Assembly: GCA_021827365.1 (NCBI GenBank) | Contig: JAKAWK010000003.1 | Coordinates: 1 to 45,097, forward strand | Source: Nitrospirota bacterium | Lineage (GTDB): Bacteria > Nitrospirota > Leptospirillia > Leptospirillales > Leptospirillaceae | Length of the DNA stretch: 45,097 nt | Direction of reading: 5' to 3' | Part shown: positions 8,658-15,295 of the stretch, one piece after another | Numbering within the stretch: the first letter of the stretch is position 1 | Layout of the letters: every line of letters begins with the position of its first letter | Position numbers and translations under genes: made by a program | The notes under the pieces: generated by a model | Seen by the model: the letters and a program-made list of their open reading frames with translations, nothing else | Told to the model about the DNA's origin: nothing | Database searches by the model: none

Positions 8658-9814
8658 GCCCCTCGTCTTTTGTCGACCTCGACTCTTCTGCCACCACTCC
8701 CGTCTCCGATCGGGTCATGGCCGCCATGCTTCCCTGGTTTCGCGAGATCTATGCCAACCCCGGAAGTCCCAATCCGGAGGGGGAGCGGGCGAAGGCCGCG
8801 GTTATTAAGGCCAGAGAGTCTCTGGCGGAGTTCCTGGGGGCCGAAACGCGGGAGATTCTCTTTACGAGCGGCGGGACGGAGTCGAACCAGGCGGCGGTCC
8901 GTTCGGCTCTCCGGGCCCGGCCCGAACGGCGGACACTCTTGCTGAGCGCCGTCGAGCATTCCTCGATCCTCGGACTTATTCCCGACCTCGAGCGGGAAGG
9001 GTTTAAGGTTTCCGTCATCCCGGCCGGGAAGGATGGACGCATCGACCCCGGAGAGGTTTCAGCGCTTGCGGACAACAATACGGCCCTCGTGGCGGTCATG
9101 TATGTCAACAATGAAACGGGAGCGATCAATCCCGTCGAAGAAATCGGAGAGATCGCCCACAGGGCCGGGGCTTTTTTCCTCTGCGACGGAGTCGCCGCCG
9201 TCGGGAAAATTCCGGTGGACGCCAAGACAGTCCCGGCGGATTTTCTGTCGCTTTCGGGCCACAAGATCCATGGCCCCAAGGGGACGGGAGCCCTTTTTGT
9301 CCGGAAAGGGGAAGCGTTTCATCCCCTGATGCCCGGCTCCCAGGAGAGGAAACGCCGGGGAGGGACGGAAAATGTCCCCGGGATTGTCGGGCTGGGAGAG
9401 GCGGCCCGGGAGTCGCGCGAGTTTCTGCTGGAGGGACCCGGGCGACTGGAGAGGCTTCGGGACCTTCTGGAAGAAGGGGTTTTCTCTCTTTATCCGGAAG
9501 CCCGGAGGAACGGCCCGGAAAACTCCTCCCTTCGGGCTCCCCATATGGCCAACCTGTGTTTCCCGGGGATGCCGGCCGAGAAGATCCTTCTGGCTCTTGT
9601 CCGGGAAGGGATCTATGCCTCCATGGGGTCGGCCTGCTCCACCGGAGCACTGGACCCTTCCCATGTTCTCCTGTCCATGGGGCTCTCCCGGGAGGCCGCT
9701 CTCTCCTCCCTCCGATTTTCCCTCCCCCGCTGGACCAGTTCTGGCGATATCGACCGGACTCTTTCCTCGCTTGGCCGCATTCTCGGCCAGGGGGCAAGCC
9801 GGAGGGTTTCATGA
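8654..9814 (+). CDS. nifS: Cysteine desulfurase NifS
   Basis: A 386-residue PLP-dependent cysteine desulfurase that supplies sulfur for nitrogenase Fe-S clusters. Motifs seen: TSGGTESNQA (residues 71-80), His102 (AVEHSS), Lys204 forming the PLP Schiff base (SGHKIHGPKG) and the active-site Cys328 in GSACSTGALDPSHVLLSMG. The segment usually reading DAVQ-AVGK reads DGVAAVGK here, so the Gln that normally contacts the PLP ring hydroxyl is Ala181. The start overlaps the LRV stop (ATGA), and the stop overlaps the next gene in the same way. The symbol nifS rather than iscS rests on context. Confidence 0.95.
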   Translation: MSPSSFVDLDSSATTPVSDRVMAAMLPWFREIYANPGSPNPEGERAKAAVIKARESLAEFLGAETREILFTSGGTESNQAAVRSALRARPERRTLLLSAVEHSSILGLIPDLEREGFKVSVIPAGKDGRIDPGEVSALADNNTALVAVMYVNNETGAINPVEEIGEIAHRAGAFFLCDGVAAVGKIPVDAKTVPADFLSLSGHKIHGPKGTGALFVRKGEAFHPLMPGSQERKRRGGTENVPGIVGLGEAARESREFLLEGPGRLERLRDLLEEGVFSLYPEARRNGPENSSLRAPHMANLCFPGMPAEKILLALVREGIYASMGSACSTGALDPSHVLLSMGLSREAALSSLRFSLPRWTSSGDIDRTLSSLGRILGQGASRRVS

Positions 9815-10974
9815 ACAGTCGGGACGAGAGAGGGAGGGTCGAAAAACGGATCCCGTTTGACACTCCCCAATGGAGCGACGGCGAGGTGTCAGCCTTCGTG
9901 GAAAGTCTGGGACGGGAGGCTTACGAGACTCCGGTCGAAAGCCTGGAGAGCCGTCTGGCATTCGTCTTCGGGAGAGCCCGGGCCCTTGTTGTGCCGACGC
10001 CCTCTGTGGCGCTCTTTCTTGTGATGTCCGCGCTGGAAATCGGGGAGGGGGACGAGGTCATCGCTTCCCCCCTATCCTGGTTCGCAATGGCCCGGGCCGT
10101 CGCCTGGCGAAGGGCGACCCTCAAGGTTTCCGACATCGATGCCTGGTCATTCACTCTCGATCCGGAAAAGGCGGCGCGGAAGATCGGTCCCCGGACCCGG
10201 CTCCTTCTGGTCGCCAATTCCCTGGGACATCCCGCCGACTGGAAGCGTTTTGAGGCGTTGTCGCGAGAGAGATCGACCGTGCTTGTCGAGGATGCGACAG
10301 AATCCCTCTTTTCCGAGTCCGGGGGGCGCCGGACAGGGAGTTTCGGGGACATCTCCATTCTGGCTTTCGGCTCCCCCCATCCCAATCTGGGAGAGTCCTA
10401 TGCCGCGATTCTCACGGACCGGGAGGATCTGGATCTCCTGTTCCGGGCACTTCGGGGGGGGAGGTCTGAAAAGCTTCCTTCGGGAACACCGCCGCTCCTC
10501 CCGATGGATGTGCTCCTCTCCCCGGGAATGGCGCGTCTGGGGCTGATGTCTTTGAGACGGTTGCCCGCCGGACTCAAGAAAAGGGCTCTGATTCTTGAGT
10601 CCTATCAGGAAAGTATGCGCTCCTTTGAAGGGGTCAAGGACCTTTACCAGTCCCCTAGTGTCGATTTCGTGAACTGGTTTGCCTACCTGGTTCACCTGGG
10701 AACGCGCTTTTCGGTTCTCTCTAGAAACGCCATTGTCGAGGATCTTTGCGGGGCAGGGATCGAGGCGCGTCCCTTTCCGGCGCCTCTCCATCTGCATCCC
10801 TGGTTTTTGGCCCGGGGATTTCACAAAGGGATGGCCCCCATCGCCGAGAAGCTGGCTGAGAGGGCCATCGCCCTTCCCTTCCATCCCGCCATGGGAGCAG
10901 AAGAAGCGTCTCTGATTGTCGAGCGTTTCAAGGAGGCCGCCACCAATGTCGGGGCTGGATCCGCCATTTACTGA
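9811..10974 (+). CDS. DegT/DnrJ/EryC1/StrS-fold PLP protein lacking the usual lysine
   Basis: A 387-residue fold-type I protein of the sugar-aminotransferase (DegT/AHBA synthase) group. Recognisable parts are the N-terminal TPSVALFLVMSALEIGEGDEVIASPLSW (about 63-90), the VEDATESL motif with Asp161, and GSFGDISILAF before the active-site loop. Where members have Lys followed by Asn-Leu, this protein reads GSPHPNLGE, so no Lys is present; His190 or Pro191 fills the place depending on the gap. The dehydrases ColD and RfbH use His there, so a non-aminotransferase chemistry or a purely structural role is possible. It overlaps nifS by 4 bases. No sugar-biosynthesis genes are near, so the substrate is unknown. 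Confidence 0.82.
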   Translation: MNSRDERGRVEKRIPFDTPQWSDGEVSAFVESLGREAYETPVESLESRLAFVFGRARALVVPTPSVALFLVMSALEIGEGDEVIASPLSWFAMARAVAWRRATLKVSDIDAWSFTLDPEKAARKIGPRTRLLLVANSLGHPADWKRFEALSRERSTVLVEDATESLFSESGGRRTGSFGDISILAFGSPHPNLGESYAAILTDREDLDLLFRALRGGRSEKLPSGTPPLLPMDVLLSPGMARLGLMSLRRLPAGLKKRALILESYQESMRSFEGVKDLYQSPSVDFVNWFAYLVHLGTRFSVLSRNAIVEDLCGAGIEARPFPAPLHLHPWFLARGFHKGMAPIAEKLAERAIALPFHPAMGAEEASLIVERFKEAATNVGAGSAIY

Positions 10975-11023
10975 CAGAGGTCCGGGGGTGGCGGGAGATG
11001 AAAATGAAGGGAGGATTTCAGGA

Positions 11024-11236
11024 ATGGAGATGATTCATGTCGTGTTTTTCAACGACGGGAGCGTGAAAAAAATCTCCGGGTGTCCGGATGGGTTCGGGGG
11101 ACAGGACTGGTTCAATTTTTTGTCGCGGAAGACCCGCGACCGGTACGAATCCCTCTCGGGCGGGAGGGGCGTCTTTCGCCTGGAGCCGGGAGATGCCGAA
11201 TATCTCGCCAGGGAAGCCTCCGGAATCTGGAAATAG
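11024..11236 (+). CDS. Small nif-cluster protein of unknown function (70 aa)
   Basis: A 70-residue protein that I cannot assign. It starts at ATG 11024 (or 11030) after AGGGAGG at 11008-11014. The N-terminus, MEMIHVVFFNDGSVKKISG, looks like two beta strands. The rest is polar, with several aromatic residues and no Cys pair beyond Cys56's absence from the second half; the single Cys is in SGCPDGFGG. It lies between the DegT-like gene and nifZ, with 24 bases before nifZ, and is surely cotranscribed. Small beta-rich nif accessory proteins such as NifT are similar in size, but I see no real match. Confidence 0.7.
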   Translation: MEMIHVVFFNDGSVKKISGCPDGFGGQDWFNFLSRKTRDRYESLSGGRGVFRLEPGDAEYLAREASGIWK

Positions 11237-11260
11237 GAGCTTCCCGAAAGGAGCGCCGCC

Positions 11261-11578
11261 ATGGCAGACGGAGATATCGTGGAGCTGACAGGGCCCCCCT
11301 TTTTCGAATTCGGGGAGAAGGTCCGGATCAAAAAGCACATCAGAAATGATGGAACCTTTCCCAATAAGGATGTCGGGGAGATCCTTGCGAGAAAGGGGGA
11401 CGCCGGTTACATCCGGAGTATCGGAACCTTCCTCCAGCAGTTCTATATCTATGCCGTCTACATTCCGGAGACGGGGGTGACGGTCGGGTGCAAGCGCCGG
11501 GAGCTCGAGTCCCTCGACTATGACGACAGCCCGGAGGAAGGGGCGTCGACGGAGTCTGCCCGAGAGAGGGACCCATGA
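11261..11578 (+). CDS. nifZ: Nitrogenase P-cluster maturation protein NifZ
   Basis: A 105-residue NifZ, which in Azotobacter helps form the second P-cluster of the MoFe protein. The family core is clear: FFEFGEKVRIKKHIRNDGTFP, EILARKGDAGYIRSIGTFLQQFYIYAV and VGCKRRELESLDY. The last 20 residues are acidic and probably flexible. The ATG follows AAAGGAG. The stop overlaps the start of a second, related gene by 4 bases. Confidence 0.93.
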   Translation: MADGDIVELTGPPFFEFGEKVRIKKHIRNDGTFPNKDVGEILARKGDAGYIRSIGTFLQQFYIYAVYIPETGVTVGCKRRELESLDYDDSPEEGASTESARERDP

Positions 11579-11910
11579 AGAAGCGCGGCGATTTGCCGAG
11601 CCGGTACCGCCCTGGCCAGAAGGTGGCCATCCTTCGCGACATCGAGAACGATGGATCTTACAGGACAATGTCGGTTGGCGCCCTCCTGGCCGGGGAAGGG
11701 GAGCAGGGAGAAATCCTGGGAGTTGGCTATCAGGAGGAGAAGCGGGTGGTCTACTTCGTCCTCCTTGTTCCGGAAAATCGGGTGATCGGCTGTTTCGAGG
11801 AAGACCTTTTTCCGGCAAAAACGGCCGGTCGTCTTTCACCAATGCGGTCCGGCGGGCGCCCGGGCCGCAAAAAAACCGTCGGAGGTTCAGGGCATGGACG
11901 AGATCTTTGA
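11575..11910 (+). CDS. Second NifZ-domain protein
   Basis: A 111-residue divergent paralogue of the preceding NifZ. It keeps the pattern YRPGQKVAILRDIENDGSY followed by LLAGEGEQGEILGVGY and a closing strand VYFVLLVPENRVIGCFEEDL, with about 30 basic residues appended. It lacks the IGTFLQQFYIYAV signature of true NifZ. Tandem NifZ-type genes are known in some diazotrophs as single long proteins with two such domains. Here the two domains are on separate, translationally coupled genes. A P-cluster assembly role is inferred. Confidence 0.8.
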   Translation: MKKRGDLPSRYRPGQKVAILRDIENDGSYRTMSVGALLAGEGEQGEILGVGYQEEKRVVYFVLLVPENRVIGCFEEDLFPAKTAGRLSPMRSGGRPGRKKTVGGSGHGRDL

Positions 11911-12193
11911 GGGGCCGGAGGGGGACCAGGGCGATATTGTTGGAGACTTTTTCTGGTCGCTTGCGAAAGTCATGGATCCGATCCGGTTCGAACTGATCCT
12001 TTCCGGAGGGGATGTCCGGCTGGCAGGCGTCGGAACGGACGGCAGGGTGGTCGTTCGCCTCAAGGGGCCCTTTACACGCTCCTGTGCCGACAAGCGGTCG
12101 GTGGTGGCCCGCATCGAAGGCTACCTGAAGGAGAGGGATCTCCGGGTGACGGCGGTAGTTCCGGTTTGTCCGGCCCCGGAGGAGACCCTCTGA
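11894..12193 (+). CDS. NifU C-terminal-domain-like protein with degenerate cysteine motif
   Basis: A 99-residue protein. Residues 28-95 follow the pattern of the NifU/Nfu C-terminal domain: IRFELILSGGDVRLAGVGTDGRVVVRLKG, then a helix and a final strand RVTAVVPV. The Cys-x2-Cys that carries the transient [4Fe-4S] cluster in Nfu is reduced to a single Cys64 (RSCADK), so classical scaffold function is doubtful unless it dimerises around Cys64. The start overlaps the preceding gene by 17 bases, and GGAGG at 11881-11885 supports it. Assignment rests on my pattern match, not on a search. Confidence 0.7.
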   Translation: MDEIFEGPEGDQGDIVGDFFWSLAKVMDPIRFELILSGGDVRLAGVGTDGRVVVRLKGPFTRSCADKRSVVARIEGYLKERDLRVTAVVPVCPAPEETL

Positions 12194-12233
12194 GGGAGAA
12201 AACGTCAGGCGGGTCACGAAGTGGAGGAGTGCG

Positions 12234-12443
12234 ATGAAGGTCATGGTGCGAAAAAACGCCGAGGGGGTCTTTTCGGTCTATGTCCCGAAGAAGGATCTCG
12301 AGGAGCCGGTCGTCAGCTCCGAGAGGCCTTCCCTATTCGGCGGTACGGTAACGCTGGGGAACGGGATGGTGCTGGAGCTTCCCGAGATTCCGCCGGGGCA
12401 GGGTCTTCCCCTGACGGTGGAGGCCCGGAAGGTTTCCGGCTAG
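12234..12443 (+). CDS. nifT: Nitrogen fixation protein NifT/FixU
   Basis: A 69-residue NifT (FixU). The whole sequence fits the family: MKVMVRKN, FSVYVPKKDLEEPVVSSE, LFGGTVTLGNGMVLELPE and the end LTVEARKV. NifT is a small beta-barrel-like protein conserved in nif clusters, without a demonstrated essential role. The ATG is preceded by GTGGAGGAG. It sits in the nifZ-nifT neighbourhood commonly seen in proteobacterial clusters. Confidence 0.95.
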   Translation: MKVMVRKNAEGVFSVYVPKKDLEEPVVSSERPSLFGGTVTLGNGMVLELPEIPPGQGLPLTVEARKVSG

Positions 12444-12456
12444 GAGGAGGGGAGTC

Positions 12457-12717
12457 ATGGAAGAGAACGTGGTCAGGGATGTGGCCGAATTGGTCGACCT
12501 GAACTGGCAAGGGCTGGGACGGGGAACGCTCAGGCTTCTCCGGGAGCGGTTCCCCGGGATCGTCTTCATCGCCGTCCCTGCCTCCGATGTGACGGAAGAG
12601 CCCTTTCGGCAATCCGGGAGGGTGGGGTTCCATTTCATCAACACAACGGACCATTGCGTGTCGCTGGTCTCGGATCGGCGGGCGGCAGGAGGAATCCTGC
12701 TGGCCGTCAGGGAGTGA
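12457..12717 (+). CDS. Small nif-linked protein, DUF6129-like
   Basis: An 86-residue soluble protein. The pattern LRLLRERFPGIVFIAVPASDV, then VGFHFINTTDHCVSLVSDRRAAGGILLAV, resembles the small family annotated DUF6129 that occurs near nifT/nifZ in diazotrophs; this is from memory and needs a search. No catalytic motif is visible. The ATG at 12457 follows AGGAGGGGAG, 13 bases after nifT. The next gene starts 5 bases downstream, so it is well inside the operon. Confidence 0.72.
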   Translation: MEENVVRDVAELVDLNWQGLGRGTLRLLRERFPGIVFIAVPASDVTEEPFRQSGRVGFHFINTTDHCVSLVSDRRAAGGILLAVRE

Positions 12718-12722
12718 AGACG

Positions 12723-13613
12723 ATGACACCGGATTCTGTTTTTACGGGAGCCCCCTCGACCGTCCCGGAGCTTCTGGAGGAGGAAATCTCCGAAAAGATC
12801 GATGAAATCGCCGATCTCTGGAAAAGGGGAGATCTTATCGTCTACCTGGGGCCCGAACTCTATCCGGAAAGCCCGGACTTTCCGACAGACCCAAAAGGCC
12901 TCGCCGACCTCCTGAGCGGACGTGTGGCGGTCCCGGGGCGACTTGTGGGACGACTCCATGAAATCGCCCAGTATATCGAATCCCACAAGCACAGGAAAAC
13001 CCTTCTCTCCCTGATGGGGGAGATTTTCCGGAAGAAGACCGCCCCCTCTCCGGTCCACCGCCTCCTGCAGATGTTTCCGGTCGGGCTGGTTGTCGACACC
13101 TGGTATGCCCCCGGTTCTTCGGAATTTCTGGTCGGGCCGGGAGATCTCCAGATCAGCGGGGTGAGCCGGGCCGAGTACCGGGACCGATGGTTCCGGATCG
13201 ACCGCCGGACTTCCTCCGGTTGGGAGCCGGCGGCGGAGGTCCCGGCCGGGGCCCGTGTCCTCTACCGTCCCCTGGGGACCATGGATCCGGGGGTGGAGGT
13301 GCTGGTTTCCGATGCCGACTTTGTGGAGGTCCTCACAGAGATCGACATCCAGACTCCCATCCCTCCCTTTGTGCAAAAGCACCGGAGCGGACGCCATTTC
13401 CTGTTTCTTGGCTGCCGCTTCGACAGCCAGACCTCCCGCATTTTTGCCCGTCAGATCATGAAACGCTCTTCGACAAGCCATTTTGTGGTTCGTTCGGGGA
13501 CCCTCACAGGCAAGGAACAGATCTTTTACGAACGAGAGGGGGTCGCACGTCTTTCGCTCTCCCTCAACGAAGGTTTTCTTCCGGAGCTCGAAAAGAGGCT
13601 CCGGCTTGGGTGA
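12723..13613 (+). CDS. nif-linked SIR2-like domain protein
   Basis: A 296-residue protein whose first half has the layout of SIR2_2-type Rossmann domains. It has GDLIVYLGPE where the Gly-rich loop would be, then LADLLSGRV, LHEIAQYIESHKHRKTLLSLM, PSPVHRLLQMFP and LVVDTWYA where family members have a TNYD-like motif. In the second half RHFLFLGCRFDSQTSRIFARQI repeats a strand-helix unit typical of these domains. The GAG and Asn-Tyr-Asp motifs are both altered, so NAD binding is uncertain. SIR2-like genes occur in other nif clusters to my knowledge, with unknown function. The start is ATG 12723. Confidence 0.68.
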   Translation: MTPDSVFTGAPSTVPELLEEEISEKIDEIADLWKRGDLIVYLGPELYPESPDFPTDPKGLADLLSGRVAVPGRLVGRLHEIAQYIESHKHRKTLLSLMGEIFRKKTAPSPVHRLLQMFPVGLVVDTWYAPGSSEFLVGPGDLQISGVSRAEYRDRWFRIDRRTSSGWEPAAEVPAGARVLYRPLGTMDPGVEVLVSDADFVEVLTEIDIQTPIPPFVQKHRSGRHFLFLGCRFDSQTSRIFARQIMKRSSTSHFVVRSGTLTGKEQIFYEREGVARLSLSLNEGFLPELEKRLRLG

Positions 13614-13642
13614 CCCGGTTACCGGATGAGGAAGGAGGTCCC

Positions 13643-13954
13643 ATGGGAATCTCTTCGAGTGTGATTGCCCCGACCCGGGGAGGAGGAAGCTGGACCCCCC
13701 GTTTCGTCGAGACGATCGATGCCGAAAAGTGCATCGGATGTGGGCGGTGCTTCAAGGTCTGCGGCCGGGGAATTCTGGCCCTTATGGGAATGGACGATGA
13801 GGGGGTGGTCGTGCCGATCACAGCCGACAACGAAGACGAAATCGACAAGAAGGTCATGAACATCGTCCGTCCGGAGCTGTGCATCGGCTGCGAATCCTGC
13901 GCCAAGGTCTGTCCCAAGAAATGTTACACCCACGGGGAGATCGCGGCGTCCTGA
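13643..13954 (+). CDS. fdxB: Nif-specific ferredoxin III (FdxB)
   Basis: A 103-residue 2[4Fe-4S] ferredoxin. Cluster motifs are Cys30-x2-Cys33-x2-Cys36-x3-Cys40 and Cys80-x2-Cys83-x2-Cys86-x3-Cys90, separated by a roughly 40-residue insertion (GVVVPITADNEDEIDKKVMN) that is characteristic of ferredoxin III. The N-terminal 25 residues (TRGGGSWTPRFVETID) are also typical. The start is ATG 13643 after AAGGAGG. FdxB is thought to donate electrons in nitrogenase maturation or function. It is followed after 26 bases by nifW. Confidence 0.93.
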   Translation: MGISSSVIAPTRGGGSWTPRFVETIDAEKCIGCGRCFKVCGRGILALMGMDDEGVVVPITADNEDEIDKKVMNIVRPELCIGCESCAKVCPKKCYTHGEIAAS

Positions 13955-13980
13955 AACCAAGAAAAGAATGGGAGGAAGGC

Positions 13981-14313
13981 ATGGAACCCTGGGAGACGCA
14001 ATACAGGAATCTGGTGGATGCGGAGGATTATTTCCGGTTTTTCGATGTTTATTATGACCCTCATGTCGTCTCCGTGAACCGTCTCCATATCCTCCGGAAG
14101 TTCGGGCAGCTTTGCGCGGCCATCGAGGAAGAGTGGCCCGAAGGACTGGACGGAGAATTGAAAAAGGAGGCCCTCCGGACGGCCCTCGCTTCCGCTTACG
14201 AGACCTTTCTCACCCGGACGGCCCAGGAGGAGAAGTTGTTCAAGGTCTTCCGGGAAAACCCTTCGGGGATCAATGTGGCCTTTCATCCGGAAGGGCTGGA
14301 AAAGAAACCGTAA
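13981..14313 (+). CDS. nifW: Nitrogenase stabilising/protective protein NifW
   Basis: A 110-residue NifW, which associates with the MoFe protein and helps protect or mature it. The family pattern is clear: NLVDAEDYFRFFDVYYDPHVVSVNRLHILRKF in the first half, then LRTALASAYETFLTRTAQEEKLFKVF. GGAGGAAGGC stands directly before the ATG. A 65-base gap separates it from nifI1. Confidence 0.93.
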   Translation: MEPWETQYRNLVDAEDYFRFFDVYYDPHVVSVNRLHILRKFGQLCAAIEEEWPEGLDGELKKEALRTALASAYETFLTRTAQEEKLFKVFRENPSGINVAFHPEGLEKKP

Positions 14314-14378
14314 CCGGGCTTCGGGCGATTTTCCCGGCAAGGGATGCCCGCCGTTGCAAAAACAAAGAAGGAGAAGTC

Positions 14379-14693
14379 ATGAAGATGGTACGTGCCATAG
14401 TCCGGCCGGAAAAGGAAAATGATGTCGTCCTGGCGCTTGAGGCCAAGGGATTCCCCGCCATGACCAAGACCCATGTCTTCGGCCGGGGAAAGCAAAAGGG
14501 GCTGAAGGTGGGTCCGATCCATTACGACGAGCTTCCGAAGGTCATGCTCATGATCGTGGCGGAGGATCCGGAGGTCCCGGTCATCGTCGAGGTCATCAAA
14601 AATGCGGCCTATGTGGGCTACGAGGGGGACGGAAAGATCTTCGTCACGCCGGTGACGGAGAGCTATACCATACGGACCGGGGAAAAGATCTAG
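14379..14693 (+). CDS. nifI1: PII-family nitrogenase regulator NifI1
   Basis: A 104-residue PII-like protein. It opens MKMVRAIVRPEKENDVVLALEAKGFPAMTK, has the T-loop region FGRGKQKGLKVG and ends with the PII signature YEGDGKIFVTPV. The T-loop is short and lacks the uridylylated Tyr of GlnB, as in NifI1. In methanogens NifI1 and NifI2 form a complex that binds the MoFe protein and blocks activity until 2-oxoglutarate rises. Here the pair lies late in the operon, not between nifH and nifD as in archaea. The start is ATG 14379 after AAGGAG. Confidence 0.92.
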   Translation: MKMVRAIVRPEKENDVVLALEAKGFPAMTKTHVFGRGKQKGLKVGPIHYDELPKVMLMIVAEDPEVPVIVEVIKNAAYVGYEGDGKIFVTPVTESYTIRTGEKI

Positions 14694-14724
14694 AGAGTCC
14701 ACGCACAAGGAAGGAGTGACGACG

Positions 14725-15147
14725 ATGCTGGTCGAAATTACGGCGATCATTCGCCGCGACAAGGTGGCTCCCACGATGCGGGGCCTCGACGCCATGGGGC
14801 TCGGGTCGATGACGATCACGACGGTGAGCGGCCGGGGACTCCAGGGGGGAAATGTCATGACCGATCTCGACCGGGAGATCCCCGCCGAGTACGACGCGGT
14901 CTCGAAAATTACCCGGAACCTGACTCCGGCCTCCTTTGCGCTGGTGCACTCCCTGACCCGGCCAGTCTTCTGGATCCCGAAGCGCATGCTCCAGATCGTC
15001 GTCCCCTCGGGAATGAAGGACGAGGTGGTCGACATGATCATGAGCCTCAACCGGACCGGATGGATGGGAGACGGGAAAATTTTCATAAGTCCGGTCGAAG
15101 ACAGTCTCCGGATCCGGACGGGAGAACGGGGGCTGGAATCGGTGTGA
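14725..15147 (+). CDS. nifI2: PII-family nitrogenase regulator NifI2
   Basis: A 140-residue partner of NifI1. It has the longer T-loop (GRGLQGGNVMTDLDREIPAEYDAVSKITRNL) and the insertion around FWIPKRMLQIVVPSGM, then the PII signature WMGDGKIFISPVEDSL. The start is ATG 14725, eight bases after AAGGAG at 14711-14716; a GTG at 14716 overlaps the site. With NifI1 it should give post-translational switch-off of nitrogenase when nitrogen is plentiful. The 148 bases after the stop contain T6 and T5 runs (TTTTTT at about 15169) and a stretch relatively low in GC but no strong stem, so a weak terminator or new promoter there is possible and unproven. Confidence 0.92.
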   Translation: MLVEITAIIRRDKVAPTMRGLDAMGLGSMTITTVSGRGLQGGNVMTDLDREIPAEYDAVSKITRNLTPASFALVHSLTRPVFWIPKRMLQIVVPSGMKDEVVDMIMSLNRTGWMGDGKIFISPVEDSLRIRTGERGLESV

Positions 15148-15295
15148 CAGGATTGGAGGTTATGGGACTTTTTTGTATGAAGAATGACTCCGCTGTTTGG
15201 GTGAGTGCCCGGAAAGTGGGATTCAGTAAGGGTTTTTCGTAGAGGTATGGAGTTTGCATCCCCCATTACTGAATTCTTCGGGAGGAGAGACGGAA

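Noticed and set aside
11894-12193. Calling this gene nifU
   Set aside because: Only a C-terminal-domain-like pattern is present, without the Cys-x2-Cys and without the IscU-like and ferredoxin-like domains of NifU.
15148-15295. Possible sigma54 (-24/-12) promoter before the ANTAR gene
   Set aside because: GG and GC pairs such as TGGAGTTTGC do not have the needed 10-base gap, and no other match was found by eye in the intergenic gaps of the nif block.
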